Assembly (NCBI RefSeq): GCF_000387765.1 | Contig: NZ_ARZA01000125.1 | Span: 1-53,896 of the forward strand | Origin: Caldisalinibacter kiritimatiensis | GTDB taxonomy: Bacteria > Bacillota > Clostridia > Tissierellales > Caldisalinibacteraceae | Reading direction: 5' to 3' | DNA: 53,896 nt | Shown here: in pieces, positions 34,762 through 43,282 of the stretch | Position numbering within the stretch: the first letter of the stretch is position 1 | Layout: each line of letters starts with the position of its first letter | The notes under the pieces: model-generated | What the model was told of the DNA's origin: nothing | Databases searched by the model: none | What the model saw: only the letters and a program-made list of their open reading frames with translations | Position numbers and translations under genes: made by a program

Positions 34762-35451
34762 TTAATTGTCAACAGTTTCTTTACGATATTGGTTTAGTAC
34801 CAAACTTTTAATATTATCTAGATTACCATATACATTTACTTTATCACCTATTACAAAAACATAGTTACTTTTAGGAAAATGAATCATTTTTGAACCCTTA
34901 TCTATGTTTAATATCTGTATATTTCTCTTTGTTAGCCCTAATTCTTTAAGACTTTTACCTACAAGAATACTTCCTTCTTCAATAACAAACTCAACTACAC
35001 CATATTCTTCATTTAACTTTAAAACCTCTTCTACAGTTTTAGATTTTTTCTTCTTCATTTTACCTAACAATTGCTTTTCAATTAACTGTTCTAAGCTTCT
35101 ACTCACCCATTTATATCTAATAAGCATAAGCACAAAGAAAGCTATAACTATTATTGTTATTGTTATATATAAAAACCTATTACTACTCTGCAATATATTT
35201 AATACTAACGCTATTAATGCTGCATATCCAACATAACTTATCAGCATAAGTATTTGTGCTATTTTTCTCCTTGTAGGATGTTGGGTTATAAGTTCTGATT
35301 CCTGTGTAGTAAAGCCTGTATTTGTTATTATAGATATCACTTGAAATCTTGCTTTGTCAATATCTAAACCTGTAATTTTTAAAGCTATAGAAAAAACTTC
35401 AACAATAAGTAATAAAATTATAAACAACAATATAGCACCTATAGTCCCCAT
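34762..35451 (-). CDS. Membrane protein with C-terminal TrkA-C (RCK-C) domain
   Basis: 229-aa protein with three hydrophobic helices (about 3-25, 63-85, 93-112) and a C-terminal RCK-C domain (about 145-225, 'EEGSILVGKSLKELGLTKRN', 'DKVNVYGN'). The N-terminal loop 'KARFQVISIITNTGFTTQES' recalls ion-channel filter segments of Trk/Ktr proteins but only one such segment exists. Homologues are known only as TrkA-C domain proteins. RCK-C domains in Firmicutes often bind c-di-AMP, so a regulated ion channel or sensor is possible (inference). It lies 53 nt upstream of smpB and probably shares the rnr-smpB transcript region. Confidence 0.65.
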   Translation of the reverse strand: MGTIGAILLFIILLLIVEVFSIALKITGLDIDKARFQVISIITNTGFTTQESELITQHPTRRKIAQILMLISYVGYAALIALVLNILQSSNRFLYITITIIVIAFFVLMLIRYKWVSRSLEQLIEKQLLGKMKKKKSKTVEEVLKLNEEYGVVEFVIEEGSILVGKSLKELGLTKRNIQILNIDKGSKMIHFPKSNYVFVIGDKVNVYGNLDNIKSLVLNQYRKETVDN

Positions 35452-35531
35452 ATAAGTCCCCCTTGTAATACTTATTATATCATCTTTTCTTATATTCTTA
35501 TAGTCATTATATAGTCAATATGCAACTTCGC

Positions 35532-35573
35532 CTATTAACTATAGCTATTGGCTATTCGCCTTTCGCTTTTCGA
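35532..35573. repeat. AGCTRTT/TTCGC spacer repeat, copy 4
   Basis: Contains ATAGCTATTGGCTATTCGCC and the 19-mer TTCGCCTTTCGCTTTTCGA (35555-35573), identical to 18573-18591. Confidence 0.6.
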
Positions 35574-35609
35574 CAAAAGCATTGGTTAAATATTAGATAT
35601 AAAAATTAA

Positions 35610-35639
35610 GGCTAATTATGAAGTATTTCATAATTAGCC
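35610..35639 (-). terminator. Terminator of rnr
   Basis: Minus-strand GGCTAATTATGAA pairs with TTCATAATTAGCC over a short loop, followed by TTAATTTTTA, 6 nt after the RNase R stop codon. Confidence 0.8.
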
Positions 35640-35645
35640 AATTAT

Positions 35646-37763
35646 TTATTCTTCTATTAATATAAAATCTATTTCTCGACTACTGATATCTGCTTTTACT
35701 AGCTGAACCTTTACTACATCTCCTATCTTGTATGTCTTCTTAGTTCTTTCTCCTATTAAGCAATAGTTTAACTCATCATATTGATAGTAATCGTCAACTA
35801 ATGTACTCACATGCACTAGACCTTCAATAGTATTATCAAGCTCTACAAAAATACCGAAGGAAGTAATCCCTGAGATAATCCCTTCATAAATCTCTCCAAT
35901 TCTTTCTGACATATATTCAACCTTTTTAAGATCTTCTGTTTCTCTTTCTGCTTCTTCTGCTATTCTTTCTCTTACCGATGACTGTTCTGCTACCGAAGGT
36001 GCTCTTCTTTTTAATTTTTCTATTCTAGATTCTGTAATTTTACCATTTAGAAGCTCTTTTATTATTCTATGAATCTGTAAATCAGGATATCTCCTTATAG
36101 GTGAAGTAAAGTGACAATAATATCTTGCTGCCAATCCAAAGTGACTTTGACTGTCACTACTATATCTAGCCTTTTTCAATGACCTTAACATCAATGTATT
36201 AATAACTGTTTCTTCTTTAGTACTTTCAACTTTCTTTAATAACTGTTGTAATTCCTTTGGATGTATGTCTTGTGTGCCCTTTAATACATATCCAAAGTTA
36301 TGTATAAACTTATTAAATTCATTAATTCTTTCTACATCTGGGTCTTCATGTATTCTATATATAAAAGGTGTATTTGTCCAGTACATATATTCAGCTACTG
36401 TTTCGTTACAAACCAACATAAATTCCTCTATCATTCTATTAGCAATCCTACGTTCTCTTTTTCTTATATCTACAGGCTTACCATCTTTATCTAGAACTAT
36501 TTTAGCTTCATCAAAATTAAAATCTATACTTCCTCTCTTTTCTCGTTTTTCTTGTAATATGTTACATAACTCCTCCATAAGTTTAAGTTCTTCTAATATA
36601 TGCTCATATCTTTGCTTTAATTGTGGGTCATCTTTTTCTAAAATATCTGATACATCTGTATAAGTTAATCTTTCTTTACTTTGTATTATGCTTTCAACTA
36701 TTTCGTGACTTAAAACCTTACCGTCTTCATTTGTTTCCATAAATACACTTAAGGTAAGTCTTGGAACCTTAGGATTTAAGCTACATACACCATTTGATAG
36801 CTTCTGCGGTAACATAGGTATTACTCTATCTACTAAATAAACACTAGTTCCTCTTTTTAGTGCTTCCTTATCTAACTTAGAACCTTCTTTCACATAATAT
36901 GATACATCAGCAATATGTACACCTAACTTGTAATTTCCATTATTGAGCTTTTCAATAGATACCGCATCATCTAAATCCTTAGCATCTGCACCATCAATTG
37001 TAAATATTGTCATATCTCTCAAATCTCTTCTACGCTTTATTTCACTTACTGGAATAGTATCTGGTATGCTTTTGGCTTCATTAATAACCTTTGTTGGAAA
37101 CTCTTGAGATAAACCATATTTTTTAATTACAGCTAATATATCTGTTCCAACATCATCTTTATCTCCCAATATTTCTACTACTTTACCTTCTGGACTTCTT
37201 CGTTTTTCAGGCCATTTTGTAATCTCTACTACTACCTTTTGGTCGGTTTTTGCTCCATTAATTTCAGACTTAGGTATAAATACATCCATATTAATTCTGT
37301 TGTCATCTGGAACAACAAAACCGAAATTTCTACTCTTCTCAAATGTACCTACTATCTTTTTATTAGCTCTTTCTAGTATTCTGATAACTTCTCCCTCTGG
37401 TTTTCTTAAATCTTCATATGTTCTAGATACACGTACTACAACCTTATCTCCATGCAAAGCTCCATTTAAGTCAGAAGGAGAAACAAAAATGTCCTTTAAG
37501 TCTTCGTTATCAGGTATAACAAATCCATATCCTTTGGGATTACCTTGTAATTTCCCTACAACTAAATTCATTCTTTCTGGTATTCCGTATCTGTTATTTC
37601 TAGTTTTAATTATTCGTCCTTCTGCTTCCATTTCATCAAGTATCTTATAAAACTCTTTTACTTCATCACGATTAATCTGAAAAAAATCAGCAAGCTCTTC
37701 CCTGAGCATAGGCTTATAGGCTTGTTCCCTCATAACCTCAACTATCTTCTCTTTAGTATTCAT
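35646..37763 (-). CDS. rnr: Ribonuclease R
   Basis: 3'-5' exoribonuclease of the RNB family, acting on structured RNA and, with tmRNA/SmpB, on mRNAs of stalled ribosomes. 705 aa: N-terminal winged helix (1-60), two cold-shock OB domains (60-210), RNB catalytic domain from about 240 with 'TIDGADAKDLDDAVSIEKL' (metal-binding aspartates) and 'HFGLAARYYCHFTSPIRRYPDL', and a C-terminal S1 domain from about 620. I use the ATG at 37763, 7 nt after GGAGG; an in-frame GTG two codons earlier is possible. Its proximity to smpB and ssrA is conserved in Firmicutes. Confidence 0.95.
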   Translation of the reverse strand: MNTKEKIVEVMREQAYKPMLREELADFFQINRDEVKEFYKILDEMEAEGRIIKTRNNRYGIPERMNLVVGKLQGNPKGYGFVIPDNEDLKDIFVSPSDLNGALHGDKVVVRVSRTYEDLRKPEGEVIRILERANKKIVGTFEKSRNFGFVVPDDNRINMDVFIPKSEINGAKTDQKVVVEITKWPEKRRSPEGKVVEILGDKDDVGTDILAVIKKYGLSQEFPTKVINEAKSIPDTIPVSEIKRRRDLRDMTIFTIDGADAKDLDDAVSIEKLNNGNYKLGVHIADVSYYVKEGSKLDKEALKRGTSVYLVDRVIPMLPQKLSNGVCSLNPKVPRLTLSVFMETNEDGKVLSHEIVESIIQSKERLTYTDVSDILEKDDPQLKQRYEHILEELKLMEELCNILQEKREKRGSIDFNFDEAKIVLDKDGKPVDIRKRERRIANRMIEEFMLVCNETVAEYMYWTNTPFIYRIHEDPDVERINEFNKFIHNFGYVLKGTQDIHPKELQQLLKKVESTKEETVINTLMLRSLKKARYSSDSQSHFGLAARYYCHFTSPIRRYPDLQIHRIIKELLNGKITESRIEKLKRRAPSVAEQSSVRERIAEEAERETEDLKKVEYMSERIGEIYEGIISGITSFGIFVELDNTIEGLVHVSTLVDDYYQYDELNYCLIGERTKKTYKIGDVVKVQLVKADISSREIDFILIEE

Positions 37764-37786
37764 AAACACTCCTCCATATCTTAATA

Positions 37787-38338
37787 TTATAGACCTAAAT
37801 CCTTATGAATCTTTTGCATTGATTCAAGACCTATACTAATAAATTCTTCTAATTCTAAACCTAATTCTCTACATGCTTTAATTTGTTCTCTATTAGCACC
37901 TCTAGCAAATGACTTCTCATTAAAACGATTCATTACAAATTGAGTATCGATATCATTTAATTTTTTAGTTGGTGAAATAAGTGCTGCAGCAACTATTAAG
38001 CCTGTTAAAGGGTCACTACAATAAAGTGCTTTATCCATTAATGATTTTCTCTCTAATCCATGTGCATCATTATGTACCTTAACAGCATATACAACATCGT
38101 CTTCATAACCTAGTTCTTGTAGCATTTCAGCTCCAACTATGCTATGTCTGTTAGGGTCATCGGCAGTTTCTTCATAATCTATATCGTGTACTAATCCAGC
38201 TAACCCCCATTTGTCAACATCTTCATTAAATTTTTCTGCTAGTCCTCTCATTACTGCTTCTGCTGCTAGCATGTGCTTAACAAGGTTTTTGTTTTTTACA
38301 TTTTTCTTAACTTGCTTTAAAGCTTCTTCTCTATTCAT
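37787..38338 (-). CDS. HD domain protein, putative metal-dependent phosphohydrolase
   Basis: 183-aa HD-superfamily protein. Metal ligands are visible: H24 in 'NLVKHMLAAEAVMRG', the HD doublet in 'GLVHDIDYEETADDPNRHS' and H106-D in 'KVHNDAHGLE'. This small single-domain type is often annotated HDIG and may hydrolyse nucleotides or other phosphoesters; its substrate is unknown. It lies 23 nt upstream of the rnr ATG with a good GGAGGGG site of its own, so it is probably in the rnr operon. Confidence 0.75.
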   Translation of the reverse strand: MNREEALKQVKKNVKNKNLVKHMLAAEAVMRGLAEKFNEDVDKWGLAGLVHDIDYEETADDPNRHSIVGAEMLQELGYEDDVVYAVKVHNDAHGLERKSLMDKALYCSDPLTGLIVAAALISPTKKLNDIDTQFVMNRFNEKSFARGANREQIKACRELGLELEEFISIGLESMQKIHKDLGL

Positions 38339-38420
38339 TATATTCCCCTCCCAAGTATTATTTTAGTCATATTTAAGTATTGTCATAATTAAAAATATGA
38401 ATACATTCCTATAAGTGAAT

Positions 38421-39176
38421 TTATTCTTCAACTATTCCTATATCTTTAATAAATTTATTTATTTCCTTAAAAGCTTTATCCCTTTCACAATCAACAGTTA
38501 CAACATGTCCACTTTTTTCTAAGAAAACTAATTTTTTTATTTCAGAACCAACTTTATTAAATATATATTCTGCACTATCATATTTTACAGTGTTGTCATT
38601 CTTTGATTGTAAAATAAGTACAGGAGCCTTTACTTTTCTTAATCTCCACTTTGTTTTTCTAATCAATTTTAATAAATGAGGTACTACTGACACTGGTGTT
38701 TTATCATATCCTATAAGATAATCTTCTATATCTTTTGCTAGTTCTTTTTTAGGCTTGTATTCATATTTTTTAAAATACTTTAAAATAGATGAAAAGTATG
38801 CTTTTTTATTAGTTATATTTATTGGAGCAGATATACTAATAATACTATCTACTTCAAATCTCGCTGCCAGATTTAATGCTATTATTCCTCCCATTGAAAG
38901 TCCAATTACAATAATTTTGTCACATTTATTTTTAAGTTGTATCAATTCTGTTTCTGCAGAAGAAATCCAATCCTTCCAATTTGTCTGCTCCATATCTTCT
39001 ACCTTTGTCCCATGTCCCTTCAATAATATGCCTTTAACTGTATAACCCTTATCTGCTAAATATTCACCTAATAATCTCATCTCTGCAGGTGAACCTGTAA
39101 ACCCATGTATTAATAAAATTCCTATATTATTACCTTTAAAATAAAAAGGTTTTGCATTCTCATGTAAATAATTCAA
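38421..39176 (-). CDS. est: Carboxylesterase, alpha/beta hydrolase (Est30/YvaK type)
   Basis: 251-aa cytoplasmic serine esterase. Oxyanion 'LLIHGFTGSPAEMRLLGEYL', nucleophile elbow 'GLSMGG' (Ser about 95), acid in 'LILQSKNDNTV' and histidine in 'LEKSGHVVTVDCERD' complete the triad; the size fits Est30-type carboxylesterases of short-chain esters or monoacylglycerols. The start is TTG at 39176 with AGGTG upstream. Between secG and rnr B. subtilis has the homologue yvaK/est, so this is a conserved neighbour. It ends 82 nt before the HD gene. Confidence 0.88.
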   Translation of the reverse strand: MNYLHENAKPFYFKGNNIGILLIHGFTGSPAEMRLLGEYLADKGYTVKGILLKGHGTKVEDMEQTNWKDWISSAETELIQLKNKCDKIIVIGLSMGGIIALNLAARFEVDSIISISAPINITNKKAYFSSILKYFKKYEYKPKKELAKDIEDYLIGYDKTPVSVVPHLLKLIRKTKWRLRKVKAPVLILQSKNDNTVKYDSAEYIFNKVGSEIKKLVFLEKSGHVVTVDCERDKAFKEINKFIKDIGIVEE

Positions 39177-39267
39177 TTTAACACCTACTCTCTTTTACTC
39201 CTATTCCATATTATAACATATATATTTCTGATTAAATATTATTTTCATTGACTGATTATATATGAAA

Positions 39268-39295
39268 GGCATGTAGACTAAGTTATCTACATGCC
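39268..39295 (-). terminator. Terminator of ddl
   Basis: GGCATGTAGA (39268-39277) pairs perfectly with TCTACATGCC (39286-39295), followed by TTTCATAT on the minus strand. Confidence 0.7.
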
Positions 39296-39315
39296 CCAGT
39301 ATAAATATAATATCT

Positions 39316-40479
39316 TTATATTTTCGCTGAGTTGTTTGCTAAATCAATTTTCTTAAATAAATCAACATCATAAGAATACATATTTTTTTGTTTATCTTGG
39401 TATGTTACAAAAGCTATTTCTAAAAGCTCATTTATTAATTCTTTAAATGATATACCCATTGGTTCCCAAAGGTAATATGAAATAGAACCAGGCATAGTAT
39501 TAATCTCATTAATATAAACTTTATCTTCTTGTACTAAGAAATCTATTCTAGCTACTCCTCTACAATCTATAGCCATAAATGCTTGTTTAGCAAGTTCCTC
39601 TATTTGCTCTTTTATATTATCTAGAATATCTGCTGGAATAACTCTTCTTTCTCCTTTAGCTCCTTTAGTATTACTCCTTACATACTTATCTTCGTATGAT
39701 AATAATTCCTTCCATCCTAACGGTTCCTCGCATAAGGATGTCTTTAAGTTATCATCATATCCTAATACTGCACAATTTATCTCTCTAGGATTTTCTACAC
39801 TTTTTTCTACTATAATTTTTCTATCATATCTTATAGCTACTTCTATAGCTTCTTCTAATTTTTCTCTATCTTTAGCTTTAGTTATTCCTATACTTGAACC
39901 TAGATTAGCAGGCTTCACAAATACAGGATAACCTAACTTCTCTTCTACTTCTTTTATCACATTTTCTTTGTTTTCATTCCATCTTTTTCTGAAAAACCAT
40001 ATATAATCTACTACAGGTAAATCGTAAGATTTAAATACAGATTTCATAACTACTTTATCCATTCCTACTGATGAAGCTAATACTCCTCCACCTACATATG
40101 GAATGTTCATTAGCTCAAATAATCCTTGTAAAGTACCATCTTCTCCATTAGTGCCATGTACAGCTGGAATAATAACATCTATACTATCTAATATCTTCTT
40201 CCCAAATAATTTTATTTTCTCTGGATGTGTGTATATTTTATTATCATTACTCTTTGGAATAACTACTATCTCTTTTAAATCATTTAACTTATTTTCTTTA
40301 AAGTTTTTAAAGTCTAGTAAACTATCACCTGTAAGCCATTTACCATCTTTATTTATATATATAGGTATAACATCATATTTTGATTTATCAATGTTTTCTA
40401 TTATTTGTAATCCTGTTATAACTGAAACTTCGTGCTCTACACTTCTGCCTCCAAACACTACCCCTACCTTTTTCTTCAT
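39316..40479 (-). CDS. ddl: D-alanine--D-alanine ligase
   Basis: ATP-grasp ligase making D-Ala-D-Ala for peptidoglycan, the substrate of the adjacent MurF. 387 aa: 'VGVVFGGRSVEHEVSVITG' at the N-terminus, 'VIPAVHGTNGEDGTLQG', 'YPVFVKPANLGSSIGITKA', and the metal/catalytic 'INEINTMPGSISYYLW'. The ATG at 40479 follows AAAGGAG; the upstream in-frame TTG has none. The insertion between the ATP-grasp halves is a little long but within the clostridial range. A D-Ala-D-Lac variant cannot be ruled out by eye, though there is no vanH/vanX nearby. Confidence 0.93.
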   Translation of the reverse strand: MKKKVGVVFGGRSVEHEVSVITGLQIIENIDKSKYDVIPIYINKDGKWLTGDSLLDFKNFKENKLNDLKEIVVIPKSNDNKIYTHPEKIKLFGKKILDSIDVIIPAVHGTNGEDGTLQGLFELMNIPYVGGGVLASSVGMDKVVMKSVFKSYDLPVVDYIWFFRKRWNENKENVIKEVEEKLGYPVFVKPANLGSSIGITKAKDREKLEEAIEVAIRYDRKIIVEKSVENPREINCAVLGYDDNLKTSLCEEPLGWKELLSYEDKYVRSNTKGAKGERRVIPADILDNIKEQIEELAKQAFMAIDCRGVARIDFLVQEDKVYINEINTMPGSISYYLWEPMGISFKELINELLEIAFVTYQDKQKNMYSYDVDLFKKIDLANNSAKI

Positions 40480-40519
40480 ACAATATCTCCTTTCCAATAT
40501 TATATATATTCAATGTATT

Positions 40520-42178
40520 TTATTCATTATACGTATCAGGTAAGTCATTTTCGAATAATACAACATCCTTAGGTTTTACAATCTGTTGAAGTTTATTTGT
40601 TGCTTGGTCTAATGTGCTTACAACAAATATATTATCTTTATTAAAGCCTTCATCTAATATTCCTCTGTATATAGGTTTTGTTCTATTTTTTCCTACAAGT
40701 ATAGCATAATCACATACTTTAGCTATATTTCTTCCAAATTGTTCATTAGCTTCTTCTTCTTGTTCTCCTAATTCTACCATACCTGGTGTTATAACAATTT
40801 TTCTTCCCTCTTTAAATTGACTAACTACATCTAATGCTGCTTTAGAACTTATTGGGTTTGAATTAAATGAATCGTCTATAACAATAACTCCTGTACCAGG
40901 ATTTATTAACTGCAATCTATGAGGTACTGGCTCTACTTTAGATATGCCTTCTGCTATTTCTTCTAAAGTCAATCCTAAAGCCTTTCCTGTAGCTGCTCCT
41001 GCTAATAGATTTGAAATGTTATGCTCTCCTAACAGCTTAGTATTACATTTTACTTTATTTCCTTCTTTATCATTAAGTATAAACGTTGAACCCATTTCTC
41101 CTACTTCTATATCTGTTGCATATATATCTAATTTTTCAACATCTTCCATACCATATAATATTTTTTCTTTAAATGTCTTATCAGCTAACTTTCTTACATA
41201 TTCGTTGTCGTAATTGAATATAGCTATACCATCCGTTGGTAATTCTTCTATTAACTCATACTTAGTTTTCATAATATTATCTATGTTTTTAAATGTATCA
41301 AGATGTGTCGGTCCTACAGCAGTAAGTATACCAATTTGAGGACCAGCAAGTTTTGCTACTTCCTCTATATCACCTATTTGTCTAGCTCCCATTTCTACCA
41401 CAAAGACTTCGTGTTCGTCGTTTAAAGTATTATTTATAACTTTACTTATACCCATAGGTGTATTATAACTCTCTGGAGTTTTTAGTACATTATACTTTTC
41501 TTCTAATATTTTAGCTGTAATAAATTTAGTACTTGTCTTACCAAAACTACCCGTTATTCCAACTACGTTTAAGTCTTTAAAGCTTCTAACCTTATTATAA
41601 GCTTTATCGTAATAATATTTATTAACCCTATTTTCAACTGGTCTAACTAGTATATTTGCTAAAATCATATTTTGAGGTATGAAATAATATATAACTGCAC
41701 TAGCTAACAATATTACAGGATAGTAATATTTTAATCCAACAACTAAGAAAAATACTACAGCTATTAAAGCTAATTCTAGTAAATTAACTATGAAATTAGA
41801 CACTAACAATCTTTTTGCTCTTTTAGTATAAACTAATTCTTTTTTAGCCTTTTCTTTTTTAAAGTTTATACTAAATAAAATTAATAGAGACCATAAAACT
41901 ATATATCCTATCCATATGATTAAATTCTTTGTAAATAATGAAGAAATTAAATATAGTACAGATAAAATACTAATAGCTATGAAAGACATCTTTACTTTAT
42001 TAGTAAAAACTTTATAACCGAACTCCTCAAGCCAGTTTATGTAATTTTTATTTTTATATCCTTCTAATTGTATCATATGAAGACAAAATCTAATTTTATA
42101 AAAAGCAGCTGTTAGCCATAATGCTCCAGTAACCACTGCTAAAATCCAAAATAAATTGTTACTAATCACATCCATCAT
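40520..42178 (-). CDS. murF: MurF-like UDP-MurNAc-tripeptide:D-Ala-D-Ala ligase with N-terminal membrane domain
   Basis: Mur ligase with an unusual membrane anchor. About residues 5-170 carry five or six hydrophobic helices. The ligase follows, with a P-loop 'GITGSFGKTSTKFITAKIL' and 'EMGARQIGDIEEVAKLAGP' near 260, 'HNISNLLAGAATGKALG', and 'VIDDSFNSNPISSKAAL'. MurF adds D-Ala-D-Ala to the muramyl tripeptide; pairing with ddl 40 nt downstream fits that job. Ordinary MurF is about 450 aa and soluble; some Clostridia have this longer form. The ATG at 42178 follows AAGGAG. Whether it replaces or supplements a soluble murF is unknown. Confidence 0.82.
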   Translation of the reverse strand: MMDVISNNLFWILAVVTGALWLTAAFYKIRFCLHMIQLEGYKNKNYINWLEEFGYKVFTNKVKMSFIAISILSVLYLISSLFTKNLIIWIGYIVLWSLLILFSINFKKEKAKKELVYTKRAKRLLVSNFIVNLLELALIAVVFFLVVGLKYYYPVILLASAVIYYFIPQNMILANILVRPVENRVNKYYYDKAYNKVRSFKDLNVVGITGSFGKTSTKFITAKILEEKYNVLKTPESYNTPMGISKVINNTLNDEHEVFVVEMGARQIGDIEEVAKLAGPQIGILTAVGPTHLDTFKNIDNIMKTKYELIEELPTDGIAIFNYDNEYVRKLADKTFKEKILYGMEDVEKLDIYATDIEVGEMGSTFILNDKEGNKVKCNTKLLGEHNISNLLAGAATGKALGLTLEEIAEGISKVEPVPHRLQLINPGTGVIVIDDSFNSNPISSKAALDVVSQFKEGRKIVITPGMVELGEQEEEANEQFGRNIAKVCDYAILVGKNRTKPIYRGILDEGFNKDNIFVVSTLDQATNKLQQIVKPKDVVLFENDLPDTYNE

Positions 42179-42229
42179 TTTCACTCTCCTTGATAATATT
42201 GATGCTCATTGTTCTTTTAATTTTATTTA

Positions 42230-42991
42230 TTAATCCTTTAAAAAGCTATCTAATATTAACTTAAATCTATTATATTGATCTACATATGAATAATGTCCTG
42301 CATTCTCAAGTACTACTAATCCACTGTCCTTTATCTCTTTTTCCATTATTTTTCCCATATAAACTGGAGTAGCTGTATCATCTTTACCCCATACAAGTAG
42401 TGTTGATGCTTTGATGCCTTTTAATAGTGGTCTTAAGTCTTGGTTTATAACTTTGACCATTATCTTTCTCATTATACCATCTGCTGCTCTATAATCTGTA
42501 GAACCAAATTTTTTATAAAATTTCTCCATTCTTTCTTCTTTATTAGTCCAAAACAACATAGTATTATATAAGAATTTTAAAGTCTTAAAGCTATATACTT
42601 TTAAGTAGTACTTCATAGAGCGTTTTGGTATTAAACCTGCACTATCAATAAGAACCATTTTCTTTACTAGTTCTGGATATCTATTAGATAATATAATCGA
42701 AATTCTACCTCCATGTGAATGTCCAATAAGAATAACTTCTTTCATTTCCATCTTATCTATAAACTTCTTCACTATATCTGCATATTCAAAATTCCCCCAA
42801 ATCTCTTTTGGTTTATCACTCTCACCAAAGCCAGGTAAGTCTATTGCATATACTTTAAATCTATCCTTTAAATGATTAAGTATAGGTAGCATTGTAGTTA
42901 TATTTGCTCCCCATCCATGCAATAGTAAGACATTTTTTCCTTCGCCTTCACAAACATAGCTTATATTCAAACCATCTATGTTTACTTTCAT
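42230..42991 (-). CDS. Alpha/beta hydrolase
   Basis: 253-aa serine hydrolase: 'LLLHGWGANITTML' oxyanion region, nucleophile 'GHSHGG' (Ser about 96), acid in 'VWGKDDTATPV' and His in 'ENAGHYSYVDQ'. No signal peptide. It is similar in build to many epoxide-hydrolase/MhpC-like proteins; the substrate cannot be told. It ends 52 nt before murF on the same strand, suggesting a three-gene unit hydrolase-murF-ddl. Confidence 0.8.
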   Translation of the reverse strand: MKVNIDGLNISYVCEGEGKNVLLLHGWGANITTMLPILNHLKDRFKVYAIDLPGFGESDKPKEIWGNFEYADIVKKFIDKMEMKEVILIGHSHGGRISIILSNRYPELVKKMVLIDSAGLIPKRSMKYYLKVYSFKTLKFLYNTMLFWTNKEERMEKFYKKFGSTDYRAADGIMRKIMVKVINQDLRPLLKGIKASTLLVWGKDDTATPVYMGKIMEKEIKDSGLVVLENAGHYSYVDQYNRFKLILDSFLKD

Positions 42992-43058
42992 TCTATCATC
43001 CTCACTAATGTTGTAATATTATATTTATTAGTACATATTATTATCCTACTCTATATGA

Positions 43059-43087
43059 TTATAACAAAACTTTCGATTAAATACCAC
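43059..43087. repeat. 29-bp direct repeat, copy A
   Basis: TTATAACAAAACTTTCGATT and on (29 bp) recurs exactly at 43144-43172. Only two copies occur, 85 bp apart, so it is not an evident CRISPR array. A partly inverted 'GTTTTGTT' lies between the copies. Confidence 0.7.
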
Positions 43088-43143
43088 ATTTATTAATTAT
43101 GGTTAGTTTTGTTGAAACTTTGTGCTGTCTTCGCCTGCAGTCG

Positions 43144-43172
43144 TTATAACAAAACTTTCGATTAAATACCAC
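43144..43172. repeat. 29-bp direct repeat, copy B
   Basis: Exact second copy of 43059-43087. It may have arisen by local duplication in the spacer upstream of the alpha/beta hydrolase gene. Confidence 0.7.
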
Positions 43173-43214
43173 TACAGTACAATTTAAAATTGAAAATGTA
43201 AAATTTAAAATATT

Positions 43215-43231
43215 TTAGCTGTTGGCTTAAA
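43215..43231. repeat. AGCTRTT/TTCGC spacer repeat, copy 5
   Basis: TTTAGCTGTTGGCTTAA, related to 32217-32256, and again directly beside a terminator hairpin. Confidence 0.35.
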
Positions 43232-43234
43232 AAT

Positions 43235-43254
43235 AGCTTCGATTACTCGAAGCT
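43235..43254 (-). terminator. Terminator downstream of the interrupted secreted-protein gene
   Basis: AGCTTCGA pairs with TCGAAGCT over TTAC; on the minus strand it is followed by ATTTTTAAG. Confidence 0.75.
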
Positions 43255-43282
43255 CATCTTAACTCTATGAAATTACCCTGGC

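Noticed and set aside
43059-43172. Two-repeat CRISPR array
   Set aside because: Only two repeats, a 56-nt spacer, no third unit and no cas genes in the window.
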